Source of the DNA: Pseudomonas piscis
GTDB taxonomy: Bacteria; Pseudomonadota; Gammaproteobacteria; Pseudomonadales; Pseudomonadaceae
Reading direction: 5' to 3'
DNA length: 64,000 bases
Assembly (NCBI RefSeq): GCF_009380155.1
Contig: NZ_WHUV01000008.1
Coordinates: 62,001 to 126,000 of the forward strand
Below are positions 24,504 through 32,761 of this stretch, in pieces. The notes beneath the pieces are model-generated. The model did no database searches. It was not told where the DNA came from and worked only from the letters and a program-made list of their open reading frames with translations. Every line of letters starts with the position of its first letter. The first letter of the stretch is position 1. Position numbers and translations under genes: made by a program.

Positions 24504-25061
24504 TCACGGCTTGAGTTGCGAGCTCAGCAGGTCGGCCTCCTTGCCGCGCCGGCTCTTGTAGATATCACCGAAGTTGCGCAGGTTGGCCACCGCCTGGGCC
24601 CAGTCGCAAGCAATCACCTGGCGCCAGAAATTCGGCGTGCGGCTGGCCAGGTCTCCGTACTGAAAGGCCACCGAGGCAATCACCGTCTGCGCTGGCGCCG
24701 GCAACTGGGCGAAGTCCCGCCCACTGGCTGCGGCATATTTCTTCGCCAACTGCTCGATGAAGGGTGCCTTGAATGCCTCATCGATCAGGCGCGCTTCATC
24801 AGGGCTGATGGTCAAGGGGTTCTCGTCGAGTGCAGCCTGCGCGTCCACGGTGGTCAGGAACAGATAGGGGCTCAGGCGCCGCACCAGGTCCGCCGGCAGC
24901 TTGAGCGCCTGCAGATCCGCCAGCTTGCGCTGCCCCAGGTCGAAACCGGTGGCAATCGTGACCCCGCTCTTGCTATGGGCAATGGCGGGCACATACCCCT
25001 TGGTGCGGGCGCCGCCTTCTCGTTCGGAGATGAAATTGAAATCGATCGAATAGCGCGACAT
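24504..25061 (-). CDS. Pesticin-type lysozyme/muramidase
   Basis: Protein of 185 residues resembling the muramidase domain of the bacteriocin pesticin and related T4-lysozyme-fold enzymes that cut the peptidoglycan glycan chain. The N-terminal part holds SEREGGARTKGYVPAIAHSKSGVTIATGFDLGQ (about 12-44), with candidate catalytic residues Glu15, Thr38 and Asp41, and later DAQAALDENPLTISPDEARLIDEAF and FQYGDLASRTPNFWRQVIACDWAQA. There is no signal peptide and no receptor/translocation domain, so release or delivery needs another factor. The start at 25061 has GAGGGA upstream. It is divergent from a Mor-family activator, 168 bases apart. Confidence 0.8.
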   Translation of the reverse strand: MSRYSIDFNFISEREGGARTKGYVPAIAHSKSGVTIATGFDLGQRKLADLQALKLPADLVRRLSPYLFLTTVDAQAALDENPLTISPDEARLIDEAFKAPFIEQLAKKYAAASGRDFAQLPAPAQTVIASVAFQYGDLASRTPNFWRQVIACDWAQAVANLRNFGDIYKSRRGKEADLLSSQLKP

Positions 25062-25134
25062 GGGAATTCCCTCATCCAGTTGAAGAAAATCCAGTGCAAC
25101 ACCCACGACCGATACAGCGTCAGGCTGTAATAGT

Positions 25135-25152
25135 TCCCCGCAATAAGGGGGA
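25135..25152. promoter_or_regulatory. Inverted repeat in muramidase/Mor divergent promoter
   Basis: TCCCC (25135-25139) and GGGGA (25148-25152) flank eight bases in the middle of the only gap between the two divergent genes. It is a candidate operator for the Mor-like protein, but short GC arms can arise by chance. Confidence 0.3.
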
Positions 25153-25229
25153 TATTTCCCACTGCAAAGAGGAACCAACACCTCCTTAGGATCGAACCGG
25201 CTTTATCCATAATTCCAAGGAGGTACCAA

Positions 25230-25613
25230 ATGGACGTAAAAGACCTCAGCCTTATCGATGTTCGCCAACTTCCCCATTCGCTCCAGGCCCTCATCGATTG
25301 CATTGGCCTGGAAAACGCCTATCGCCTGACCTGCGAATACGGTGGCCGCCCCAAGTACATCCCCAAGCACGCCGAACGCACGTCCCTGGCCCTGCTCCTG
25401 CCACCGGAAGCCCTCGACGCGCTGATCGAGCGTTTCGCCGGCCTGGCCCTGGAAATTCCCAAGGCCGATCACTTCTGCCGGCAGATCCGCAACCAACATA
25501 TCCAGCTGGAAAGCCTGGGAGGGATCTCCCGCAGCGTACTGGCCGACAAGTACGGCCTGAGCCTGCGGCAGATCGGCAACATCCGTCGCCTGGACGCCAA
25601 CACTCCCCGGTAA
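25230..25613 (+). CDS. Mor-family transcription activator
   Basis: Protein of 127 residues related to the middle-operon regulators Mor and C of phage Mu. Residues 35-75 form the dimerisation part (YGGRPKYIPKHAERTSLALLLPPEALDALIERFAG) and residues 83-122 the helix-turn-helix (CRQIRNQHIQLESLGGISRSVLADKYGLSLRQIGNIRRLD). The GG-x-x-Y-I-P motif, which forms the beta strand contacting DNA in Mor, is present. The start is preceded by AAGGAGGT, one of the best binding sites in the window. It is followed by two DUF2589 genes and is divergent from a muramidase; no Mu structural genes are nearby, so it has been recruited for a non-phage role or is a relic. Confidence 0.88.
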   Translation: MDVKDLSLIDVRQLPHSLQALIDCIGLENAYRLTCEYGGRPKYIPKHAERTSLALLLPPEALDALIERFAGLALEIPKADHFCRQIRNQHIQLESLGGISRSVLADKYGLSLRQIGNIRRLDANTPR

Positions 25614-25694
25614 TCGCTTCCCGCTGAAGCGTCGACAGCGGCCCGCATAGGCTGCAAGTGCGCAACCAGCGCATAGACGACAAGGAGAAAGACC

Positions 25695-26351
25695 ATGGCA
25701 GAAATAGACAAGGGCCTGATCGGCGGCGTGATAGCCGCCCTGCCCCTGGACAAGATGATCACCGGTCCATTGATGGCGATGATCCAGGCGCAGGTCGCCG
25801 CGAGCAAAGCCTACGCGGACTTCCTGATGGGCGTGTGCATCCAGAACGGCCAGGCGGTATCGGTGCAGTTCGACTACGACGAGACCCTGGTGGATGATCA
25901 GGGCGTCTACAAGGGCACGGTGAAGAAGTCGATGCGCATCCCGCTGCTGGCGGCCATCAGTCACCCCAACATCACCATCGAGGAAGGCTCGATCGAATTC
26001 GAGCTGACCATCAGCCAGATGGCCGAGGACACCAGTTCCACCGAAGCCTCCGGCAGCTTCGAGGCGAAGATGGGCTGGGGACCCTTCAGCGTCTCGGTCA
26101 AGGGCGCAGCGAGCCACAAGTCCACCCAGACCCGCAAGACCGATACCCGCGCACGCTATGCCATCAACACCAAGATCGTCCGCCAGGACCCACCGGAAGC
26201 CCTGATGCGGGTGATCGACTTCCTCACCGATGCGGCGACCAAGCCGGTAATGCTGCCCAATGCCACCGCGACCGACACCGACAAGCTACCCACCGCCAAT
26301 ACGCTGAAGCAGCCTGATGCGCCTGCGGAAAAGAAAAAAGACAAAGAGTGA
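25695..26351 (+). CDS. DUF2589 protein, first paralogue
   Basis: Cytoplasmic protein of 218 residues, family DUF2589, of unknown function. An N-terminal helical part (LIGGVIAALPLDKMITGPLMAMIQAQVAASKAYADFLMGVC, 8-48) precedes a beta-rich core (VSVQFDYDE; MRIPLLAAISHPNITIEEGSIEFELTISQM, about 80-110) and a late helix RQDPPEALMRVIDFLTDAA. The tail (about 190-218) is polar and Lys-rich. The core and PPEA helix recur in the next gene product, so the two are paralogues. AAGGAG precedes the ATG. It lies 81 bases after the Mor-like gene on the same strand. Confidence 0.82.
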   Translation: MAEIDKGLIGGVIAALPLDKMITGPLMAMIQAQVAASKAYADFLMGVCIQNGQAVSVQFDYDETLVDDQGVYKGTVKKSMRIPLLAAISHPNITIEEGSIEFELTISQMAEDTSSTEASGSFEAKMGWGPFSVSVKGAASHKSTQTRKTDTRARYAINTKIVRQDPPEALMRVIDFLTDAATKPVMLPNATATDTDKLPTANTLKQPDAPAEKKKDKE

Positions 26352-26367
26352 TTGCCTCTGCCAACGA

Positions 26368-26389
26368 GCCCCGCCCCACCCGGCGGGGC
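26368..26389 (+). other. Hairpin between the two DUF2589 genes
   Basis: Perfect eight-base arms GCCCCGCC / GGCGGGGC with a six-base loop, 17 bases after the first DUF2589 stop and 31 bases before the second start. No T tract follows, so it more likely sets mRNA stability or partial read-through than full termination. Confidence 0.4.
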
Positions 26390-26419
26390 ACTTAAGCCAC
26401 CTAACCAGGAGCGTGATCC

Positions 26420-26998
26420 ATGGCGTTTTTTTCCCGCCGCAAGGAGCCCATGTCCGCCAGCGACCTGAGCCACATCACCCGGGGCATGCACCAGGCTGCG
26501 GCCGCGACCCACAACCTGATCGCCCAGCAGTACATCAAGCTGTTCGACCAGTTCTTCGACTACGACGTCAACGACCTGGGCACGCCGATGAAAGCCAAGA
26601 TGGTCGAGGTGGCGCTCAACGACCAGCACATCATCAACGTCCCGTTGATTGCCCTGGTCTCGCCCAAGGGCTTGGCCCTGCACAAGATGACCGTCGACCT
26701 CTCGGTGCGCATGCAAGGCACCGAACTGCAGAAGGCCACCCACGACCTGGAGAACGGTGAACTGCAGTGCGAGAAGTTCTTCGTCACCTTCGGCCACGGC
26801 AAGCGCGAAGGCCATGAGCGCGACCCCGACGAGGTGCAGATCAGCATGGAGTTTCGCGATTGCGAGCCGCCGGAGGCGATCCAGCGCCTGATCGAAGAGT
26901 TCACCAACCTGATCAGCCCGCAGCGGCTCAGCGATGCCCCGCCGAACCTGCCACCGCGGCCCGGCCAGCCTGAAGAAGCAGACTTGCTGATGCCTTGA
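26420..26998 (+). CDS. DUF2589-type protein, second paralogue
   Basis: Cytoplasmic protein of 192 residues. An Ala/Gln-rich helix (MHQAAAATHNLIAQQYIKLFDQFFDYD, about 23-49) matches the helical start of the neighbour, then VPLIALVSPKGLALHKMTVDLSVRM aligns with the core strand-helix of the first protein, and CEPPEAIQRLIEEFTNL aligns with its PPEA helix. These three matches, read by eye, support common descent. The C-terminal 20 residues are Pro-rich and probably disordered. AGGAG precedes the ATG at 26420. The role is unknown; pairing in one operon suggests a hetero-oligomer. Confidence 0.75.
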   Translation: MAFFSRRKEPMSASDLSHITRGMHQAAAATHNLIAQQYIKLFDQFFDYDVNDLGTPMKAKMVEVALNDQHIINVPLIALVSPKGLALHKMTVDLSVRMQGTELQKATHDLENGELQCEKFFVTFGHGKREGHERDPDEVQISMEFRDCEPPEAIQRLIEEFTNLISPQRLSDAPPNLPPRPGQPEEADLLMP

Positions 26999-27033
26999 AG
27001 CCGCCAGCGTCCAGGGCGCGCCGCGCGCTCGCC

Positions 27034-27711
27034 TCAGCGCTTGAAGTCCACCGAGCGCCAGTCGCTGGCCTCGATCGACCCGAGCATCTGCGGGGCGCCG
27101 TCCAGGGTGTCGGTGGTGACGAACAGGGCCGAGCCGTATCCCAGGGTCGGGGTCGCCAGCTTCAGGTCGCGTTCCAGTTGCGCCATGCATTCACTGTGGG
27201 TCACCAACACCAGGTTGTGTCCGGCGACCTTGTGCGCCAGGGCGTCGCGCAACATGCTGCCCTTGCAGTTGAAGAGCCAGTTGTCGCCGCTGCTGACCTT
27301 GCTGAACATGTAGCCGGCAGTCTGCGCGGTGCGGGTCAGGGGGCTGTTGTAGATGTCGGTCCGCGCAAGGCCCAGTTGCTCGAACCGGGCGCCGAGCCCC
27401 ACCGCCACGTCCCGGGCGCGGTCGGTGATACCGTCGGCCGGCCCCAGGCAAGGGGCATTGGAATGGTCGCAGCGCTCCACATGGCGCACCAGGGCGATCA
27501 CGTCGCCCTTGGCCCAGCTGCTGGCCAATGCCTTGAGCCCACTGGCATTGCCGTGGGCCAGGTCGGGAACCGCCGCCGGCTGGAGCAGGTACAGGCCCGC
27601 CAAAAGGCTCAGGCCCAGGCCCAGCAACCACGCCAGATGCCGCTTGTAACGGGCCAGGGTGCGCCCCAGGGATGGGCCCCTGGCCTGCGCCAATACCAGT
27701 CTTGTGGTCAC
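27034..27711 (-). CDS. Membrane-anchored histidine phosphatase (Ais/LpxT-like)
   Basis: Histidine phosphatase superfamily protein. A single membrane anchor (WLLGLGLSLLAGLYLL) is followed by a periplasmic domain with the degenerate RHG-type motif LVRHVERCD, Cys-containing PCLGPADGITDRA, and the second catalytic histidine in VTHSECMAQ. The RHxE arrangement rather than RHGE is typical of the Ais/PmrG-like group that removes phosphates from LPS heptose, but other phosphoesters are possible. I prefer the GTG at 27711 (AAGGGC upstream); an ATG at 27807 would add 32 residues of doubtful sequence. Confidence 0.78.
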   Translation of the reverse strand: MTTRLVLAQARGPSLGRTLARYKRHLAWLLGLGLSLLAGLYLLQPAAVPDLAHGNASGLKALASSWAKGDVIALVRHVERCDHSNAPCLGPADGITDRARDVAVGLGARFEQLGLARTDIYNSPLTRTAQTAGYMFSKVSSGDNWLFNCKGSMLRDALAHKVAGHNLVLVTHSECMAQLERDLKLATPTLGYGSALFVTTDTLDGAPQMLGSIEASDWRSVDFKR

Positions 27712-28070
27712 GTTCCAGTCGCCCTTCAGAGAATGATCCGGGATATCGAGCAACCCGTGCCGAGGCCAGGCAGGCCTGGTGGCAGACGAGTTGCGCCGCA
27801 TGCCCAAGGGCAGCGACCGGCCAGACTCTAGGGGGATGACCGTGGGGCAGCGGTGAAATCAATGTGAAAAAAAGCTCAACGCACAGGTGGTTCATCCCGC
27901 AAAATAGCCGTTAAAGCCTGAAACATTGTCTTGGCGCAATGCCGACGAAATCGTTTTAGCTATGGCACATCCCGCCGATATACCCCCTACAAATCACCTT
28001 GCTGGTCACCAAGAACAACAATCTTCCGGCCAACTGAGATCAAGAAGCGCTACGTTCCTGGAGGAATTCA
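27712..28070. other. Intergenic region upstream of chemoreceptor
   Basis: A 359-base stretch without a supported gene between a phosphatase and a divergently oriented chemoreceptor gene. It is AT-richer than the surroundings (27840-28000), holds the promoter region of both genes, and has a sigma28-like -10 element at 27974-27981. No repeat or RNA gene was recognised in it. Confidence 0.6.
27974..27981 (+). promoter_or_regulatory. Sigma28 (FliA)-like -10 element
   Basis: GCCGATAT matches the FliA -10 consensus GCCGATAA at seven of eight positions, 90 bases before the chemoreceptor start. A matching -35 (TAAA-type) at the right distance is not clear. Chemoreceptor genes of pseudomonads are often FliA-controlled, which is why it is listed. 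Confidence 0.4.
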
Positions 28071-29990
28071 ATGAATAGCTGGTTCGCCAACATCAGCGTC
28101 AACCTTAAGTTGGGCCTGGGCTTCGGCCTGGTCCTGGCCCTGACCACCATTCTTGCACTGACCGGCTGGACCAGCCTGGGCGGCATGATCGACCGCAGCA
28201 ACTGGATGAGCGACATCACCCAGTTGAACATCGGCCTGACCAAGCTGCGGGTCACCCGCCTGCAATACATGCTGACCAACGGCGACGAAACCGCCGCGCA
28301 GAATGTCCAGGTCACCCTGGACGACTTCAGCGCCCAGCAGAAGAAGCTCCTGGCGTCGTTCCAGAGCCCGGAGAACATCAAGCTGCTGCAAGGCCTGGGC
28401 GCGACCATCGCCGCCTACCAGGACTCGCTGAACAAGATGCGCAACGCCTACCGCACCGGCAACGCCGCGCGCCAGACCATGAACCAGAATGCCGACGACG
28501 CCAACGACCTGATCAACGGGATCAACGAGCGGGTCAAGCAGATGCCCCTGAGCGACGAGCGTTTCGAGCAGTTCCAGGCCATCACCGAGGCCAAGGAAGC
28601 CTTCCAGCTGGCCCGCTATGAAGTGCGTGGCTACGTCACCACCAGCAACCCGGAGACCGAGCAGAAGGCCGTCGCCCAGCTCAACGCCGCGATCACTGAG
28701 CTCGAGCAACTGAACAAGCACTTCAGCCGCACCCAGGGCGATGTCCTGCAACGCCTGACCACCGCCCTGACCGGCTACCGCAGCTCGCTGCAGACCTTCA
28801 AGGCAGCCTTCTCCGACGCCGTGCAGGCGCGCAAGGAAATGACCGACCAAGGCGCCGATATCGTCGAGCGCAGCGATGCCCTGTACCAGATCCAGCTGGA
28901 TCGCCGCGATGTCGAAAGTGCCCAGGCCCGTAGCCTGCAACTGACCAGCACCCTGCTGGCGCTGCTGGTGGGCGTGCTGGCTGCGGTGATCATCACCCGC
29001 CAGATCACCCGTCCGCTGCGCGAGACCCTGGTAGCGGTCGAGCGTATTGCCTCCGGCGACCTGACCCAGGACCTGCACGTCACCCGTCGTGACGAACTGG
29101 GCGTGCTGCAACAAGGCATCGCCCGCATGGGCGTGACCCTGCGCGAGCTGATCGGCGGTATCCGCGACGGCGTGACCCAGATAGCCAGCGCCGCCGAGGA
29201 ACTGTCGGCGGTGACCGAGGAAACCAGCGCCGGGGTCAACAGCCAGAAAGTCGAGACCGACCAGGTGGCCACCGCCATGCACGAGATGACCGCCACCGTG
29301 CAGGAAGTCGCGCGCAACGCCGAGGAAGCCTCCCAGGCTGCGGCCGCCGCCGATGGCGAAGCCCGCGAAGGCGACAAAGTGGTGGCACAGGCCATCGAGC
29401 AGATCGAGCGCCTGGCCAGCGAAGTGGTGCGCTCCACCGACGCCATGAACATGCTGCAACAGGAAAGCGACAAGATCGGCAGCGTCATGGACGTGATCAA
29501 GGCCGTGGCCGAACAGACCAACCTGCTGGCCCTGAACGCCGCCATCGAAGCCGCCCGCGCCGGTGAAGCCGGTCGTGGTTTCGCGGTGGTGGCCGACGAG
29601 GTCCGGGCCCTGGCCCAGCGCACCCAGAAGTCCACCGAGGAGATCGAGGAACTGGTGGCCGGCCTGCAGAACGGTACCCAGCAAGTGGCGACCGTGATGC
29701 ACAACAGCCGGGTGCTGACCGACAGCAGTGTCGACCTGACGCGCAAGGCCGGTGCCTCCCTGGAGAACATCACCCGCACGGTGTCCAACATCCAGTCGAT
29801 GAACCAGCAGATCGCCGCCGCTGCCGAAGAACAGAGCGCCGTGGCCGAGGAGATCAGCCGCAGCATCATCAACGTGCGCGATGTGTCGGAACAGACCGCC
29901 GCCGCCAGCGAGGAAACCGCGGCCTCCAGTGTCGAGCTGGCCCGCCTGGGCGGCCAACTGCAAATGATGGTCAGCCACTTCCGCGTCTGA
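28071..29990 (+). CDS. Methyl-accepting chemotaxis protein with HBM sensor domain
   Basis: Chemoreceptor of 639 residues. TM1 spans about 12-32, a large periplasmic all-helical region of about 250 residues (about 35-285) has the size and composition of the helical bimodular (HBM) domain found in McpS/McpQ/McpN-like pseudomonad receptors, TM2 is about 293-312, followed by HAMP and a long coiled coil. The signalling hairpin tip NLLALNAAIEAARAGEAGRGFAVVADEVRALAQRT is intact. McpS-type receptors sense TCA intermediates, others nitrate or butyrate, so the ligand is open. GGAGG precedes the start. It ends in an alanine-rich helix without the CheR-docking pentapeptide. Confidence 0.93.
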   Translation: MNSWFANISVNLKLGLGFGLVLALTTILALTGWTSLGGMIDRSNWMSDITQLNIGLTKLRVTRLQYMLTNGDETAAQNVQVTLDDFSAQQKKLLASFQSPENIKLLQGLGATIAAYQDSLNKMRNAYRTGNAARQTMNQNADDANDLINGINERVKQMPLSDERFEQFQAITEAKEAFQLARYEVRGYVTTSNPETEQKAVAQLNAAITELEQLNKHFSRTQGDVLQRLTTALTGYRSSLQTFKAAFSDAVQARKEMTDQGADIVERSDALYQIQLDRRDVESAQARSLQLTSTLLALLVGVLAAVIITRQITRPLRETLVAVERIASGDLTQDLHVTRRDELGVLQQGIARMGVTLRELIGGIRDGVTQIASAAEELSAVTEETSAGVNSQKVETDQVATAMHEMTATVQEVARNAEEASQAAAAADGEAREGDKVVAQAIEQIERLASEVVRSTDAMNMLQQESDKIGSVMDVIKAVAEQTNLLALNAAIEAARAGEAGRGFAVVADEVRALAQRTQKSTEEIEELVAGLQNGTQQVATVMHNSRVLTDSSVDLTRKAGASLENITRTVSNIQSMNQQIAAAAEEQSAVAEEISRSIINVRDVSEQTAAASEETAASSVELARLGGQLQMMVSHFRV

Positions 29991-30010
29991 CTTGTAGCGC
30001 GTCCTTCGCT

Positions 30011-30043
30011 CATGTAGCCGCAGCCTTCGGCAGCGGCTACATG
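30011..30043. repeat. REP-like palindrome (TGTAGCCGC family)
   Basis: Perfect 11-base arms CATGTAGCCGC / GCGGCTACATG around an 11-base loop (AGCCTTCGGCA) in the gap after the chemoreceptor gene. The core TGTAGCCGC..GCGGCTACA recurs at 47108-47143, so it is one of a family of intergenic palindromes. Confidence 0.65.
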
Positions 30044-30141
30044 AGGTCTGCCGGACAGGCATTTACAGCGTTCGCGGTTTGCCCTTACCTTTCCCGGTCT
30101 CCATCCTGCTGTCCGAAGGATTCGTTGCCAGGAACCCAATC

Positions 30142-31170
30142 ATGCCCAGCCTCGGTTTTACCTCGGTCCCGCCCCTGCTCAAGTACCTGCTCTATGCCGA
30201 GCAGCTGGGTATCGCCACGGAACCGGCGCTGGCAGCCGCCGGCTTGCAGGCAGCGCAGTTGAACGACACCAGCCTGCGCCTGCCGGTAGAGGTCCACGAA
30301 CGCCTGCTGGACTACTTCTGCCTGCATTCGGGCGACCCGCTGTTCGGGCTCAACTCGGCACGCTTCGTCAAGCCCGGGTCCTGGAACGTGTTGGGCTACA
30401 TCACCATGAACTGCGCGACCCTGGGCGAAGCCATGGGCCGCATCATGCCGTTCGAGAAACTGGTGGGGGACATGGGCACCAGCCGCGCCGAAGTGCTAGG
30501 CGACGAAGTACGCCTGATCTGGAGCTGCCGCCACCAACGCCCGGATATCCGCCGGCATCTGGTGGAAAACGTGCTCGCCTCCTGGCTGCTGTATGCCCGC
30601 TGGATCGCCGACTCGCAGCTTTCGCCAGGTGCGGTGTGGTTCGAGCATCCACTGCCGGAACTGGCCCGGCTCGAACAATACGAGGCGCTATTCGGCTGCC
30701 CGGTGCTGTTCCAGCAACCCTGCTCGGCCCTGGTGGCCCCCCTGCACTACCTGCAATTGCCCCTGCGCCAGGCCGATGCGCGGCTGCTCAAGACCCTGGA
30801 AGACCATGCCCAGACGATGATGGCCTCGCTGGCCGATGCGCCGGTGGCGCTGCAGGTGCAGAACGTCCTGCGCCAACTGCTCAAGGATGGCCTGCCGCGC
30901 AAGGAACAGGTGGCCGAACAGCTGCAAGTGTCGGTCAGTACCTTGCAGCGCCAGCTGCTCAAGGCCGGCACCTCCTACCAGCAGATCCTCGACGACCTGC
31001 GCCAGGAACTGGCCGAGCACCACCTGCTGCACAGCGAGCTGTCGATCCAGGCCATCGCCGATCGCCTGGGCTTCACCGAGCCCCGCTCGTTCCATCGCAG
31101 CTTCAAGACCCGCACCGGCATGCCTCCCGGAGAGTATCGCCAGAAGCACCGCGGTCCCGCCGGGCCTTGA
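30142..31170 (+). CDS. AraC-family regulator with arabinose-binding-like N-terminal domain
   Basis: Regulator of 342 residues. The N-terminal part (about 1-190) resembles the AraC-type Arabinose-bd domain of OruR/ArgR-like regulators (GSWNVLGYITMNCATLGEAMGRI), and the C-terminal part (about 250-335) is a double helix-turn-helix (LPRKEQVAEQLQVSVSTLQRQLLKAG and QAIADRLGFTEPRSFHRSFKTRTGMPPGEYR). AGGAAC precedes the ATG at 30142, which I prefer over an earlier in-frame ATG at 30079. No obvious target is adjacent; it is convergent with the LysR gene and follows the chemoreceptor on the same strand. Confidence 0.88.
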   Translation: MPSLGFTSVPPLLKYLLYAEQLGIATEPALAAAGLQAAQLNDTSLRLPVEVHERLLDYFCLHSGDPLFGLNSARFVKPGSWNVLGYITMNCATLGEAMGRIMPFEKLVGDMGTSRAEVLGDEVRLIWSCRHQRPDIRRHLVENVLASWLLYARWIADSQLSPGAVWFEHPLPELARLEQYEALFGCPVLFQQPCSALVAPLHYLQLPLRQADARLLKTLEDHAQTMMASLADAPVALQVQNVLRQLLKDGLPRKEQVAEQLQVSVSTLQRQLLKAGTSYQQILDDLRQELAEHHLLHSELSIQAIADRLGFTEPRSFHRSFKTRTGMPPGEYRQKHRGPAGP

Positions 31171-31194
31171 ATCCCGGCCGGGCCTTCTTGTGTT

Positions 31195-32115
31195 CTATTG
31201 GGAAAGCGCCCAAAGAGGGTCGCTGGCCATGAGCAGCGTGACCCAGTCGGTGAACGCGCGGACCCTCGCGGAAAGGTGGCGGGTATAGGGGTAGACCACC
31301 GAAATGGGCATGCTCGCCATATGCCAATCCGGGAGTATTTCGACCAGCGCCCCGCTGCGAAAATGCGGCTCGGCCTCCGCCCTGGGCACAAACGCCACCC
31401 CCAACCCCGCGATGGCGGCGGCAGCCGTGGCGCTACCGTTGTTGAAGTACAAGGAAGGTGGGTGGTCGAGGGTGAAGCTTTCCGCTCCGCGCCTGAGCGT
31501 CGGCACATAGCGCCGGTCGGTCACCGGGAACTTGAAACCCAGATGCTTGTGGGTCGGCAGCTGCGTTGGCGCGGTGATCGGGGCAACCCCGGCCAGATAC
31601 CGGGGAGCTGCGCAGAGGCAAAAACGCATCTGCCCGATTGGGCGACACACCAGGTCCTGGTCCGTGACGACACCACCGCGCAGGGCGCAATCGACACCTT
31701 CCTGGGCGAGGTCGACCACCCGCTCGCTGCAGCCGATATCCAGGTGGATCTCTGGATACCTGGCGGCAAAGTCCGGCAGTGCCGGAACGACGAACAGGAT
31801 GCCGACCGGGGATGGCATCTCGATCCTGATCCGGCCGCGAACCACATTGCGGCTTTGCGAAACAGCAGCTTCCAACTCGTCTACGTCATCGATGACCGCC
31901 CGTGCGCGCAGGTAGTACGCCGCCCCCTCCGTGGTAGGCGACACCTTGCGCGTCGTGCGGTGCAGCAGCTTGATGCCCAGCAGGCTTTCCAGGGCCTGGA
32001 CCTGGCCCGAAATCGTGGTTTTCGCCAGATCCAGCGAATCGGCCGCGCCACTGAAACTGCCCACTTCGACAATGCGGCAAAACGCGCGCATGGCCTCCAG
32101 CCGGTCAAATGCCAT
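31195..32115 (-). CDS. LysR-family regulator next to AhpD/RND genes
   Basis: Regulator of 306 residues: helix-turn-helix at 8-65 (MRAFCRIVEVGSFSGAADSLDLAKTTISGQVQALESLLGIKLLHRTTRKV) and a periplasmic-binding-like effector domain. The variant start AFDRLEAMRAFCRIV belongs to the large group of LysR proteins that control oxidoreductases and efflux (PA0477-like). It is divergent from the AhpD-like gene at 32227, with a palindromic ATTGGAGCCAAT in the gap, so the AhpD-RND operon is the probable target. Confidence 0.92.
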   Translation of the reverse strand: MAFDRLEAMRAFCRIVEVGSFSGAADSLDLAKTTISGQVQALESLLGIKLLHRTTRKVSPTTEGAAYYLRARAVIDDVDELEAAVSQSRNVVRGRIRIEMPSPVGILFVVPALPDFAARYPEIHLDIGCSERVVDLAQEGVDCALRGGVVTDQDLVCRPIGQMRFCLCAAPRYLAGVAPITAPTQLPTHKHLGFKFPVTDRRYVPTLRRGAESFTLDHPPSLYFNNGSATAAAAIAGLGVAFVPRAEAEPHFRSGALVEILPDWHMASMPISVVYPYTRHLSARVRAFTDWVTLLMASDPLWALSQ

Positions 32116-32142
32116 TGTACGAATATCCGTATAAACAAAACG

Positions 32143-32154
32143 ATTGGAGCCAAT
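32143..32154. promoter_or_regulatory. Candidate LysR operator
   Basis: The perfect palindrome ATTGGAGCCAAT (arms ATTGG/CCAAT) lies in the 111-base gap between the divergent LysR gene and the AhpD-like gene, 73 bases before the latter. It has the T-N11-A look of LysR sites only loosely; binding is inferred from position. Confidence 0.35.
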
Positions 32155-32226
32155 TTATCCGAGTAATGGCTTTTTCTAAAGTACGCCCATTCCACAACAT
32201 GTGGCGACATCAGGAGAAGCACATCC

Positions 32227-32670
32227 ATGAGCAACAAACGCATCGATTACTACCAGGCCGCCCCCCAGGCCATGCGGGCGATGATGGGGCTGGAAAAAGC
32301 CGCCGCCCAATCCGTCCTGCCTGCCGCGCTGCGGGAGCTGGTGCGAATCCGCGCCTCCCAGATCAATGGATGCGCCTACTGCATCGACATGCACACCACC
32401 GACGCGTTGAAAGGCGGGGAAACGCCCCGGCGCCTGATGGCCATCAGCGCCTGGAAGGAGACGCCATTCTTCGACGCCCGTGAACGTGCGGCCCTGTTGT
32501 GGACCGAGACACTGACCCTGGTTGCGCAGCGCCAGGCCCCGGACGAGATCTATGCAGAAGTCAGCGGGCACTTCAGCGAACAGGAACTCTGCGAGCTGAC
32601 GTTCGTTATTGCCGCCATCAACGCCTGGAACCGTTTCGGTGTCGGTTTTGCCATGCAGCCGCAGCACTAG
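32227..32670 (+). CDS. AhpD-like carboxymuconolactone decarboxylase family protein
   Basis: Protein of 147 residues with the AhpD/CMD-type redox motif CAYCIDMH: Cys49, Cys52 and His56, preceded by a conserved Glu at 37 in an ALRELVRIRASQINGC stretch. Members act as peroxidase reductants or small-molecule-handling hexamers; several are induced by electrophile stress. It precedes the RND pair by 91 bases on the same strand, so likely co-transcribed with it. The CxxC makes a peroxidase/alkylperoxidase role more likely than decarboxylation. Confidence 0.9.
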   Translation: MSNKRIDYYQAAPQAMRAMMGLEKAAAQSVLPAALRELVRIRASQINGCAYCIDMHTTDALKGGETPRRLMAISAWKETPFFDARERAALLWTETLTLVAQRQAPDEIYAEVSGHFSEQELCELTFVIAAINAWNRFGVGFAMQPQH

Positions 32671-32761
32671 GCCCCAGTGATTGCCAGGCGCCCCGCCGCC
32701 ATCGGCGAACCGGATACCGGCTTGCCCGCTCATTTTTTCAACGCCACACAAGGACCATCCC

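Noticed and set aside
24504..26998. Prophage or R-type pyocin remnant
   Set aside because: Only a Mor-like activator and a lysozyme-fold enzyme are phage-like. No tail, capsid, integrase, holin or attachment site was found in the flanking 5 kb.
28068..30062. A 664-codon open frame antisense to the chemoreceptor gene
   Set aside because: Covers the same bases as the intact receptor gene; composition is Gly/Gln/His-rich with no recognisable domain.
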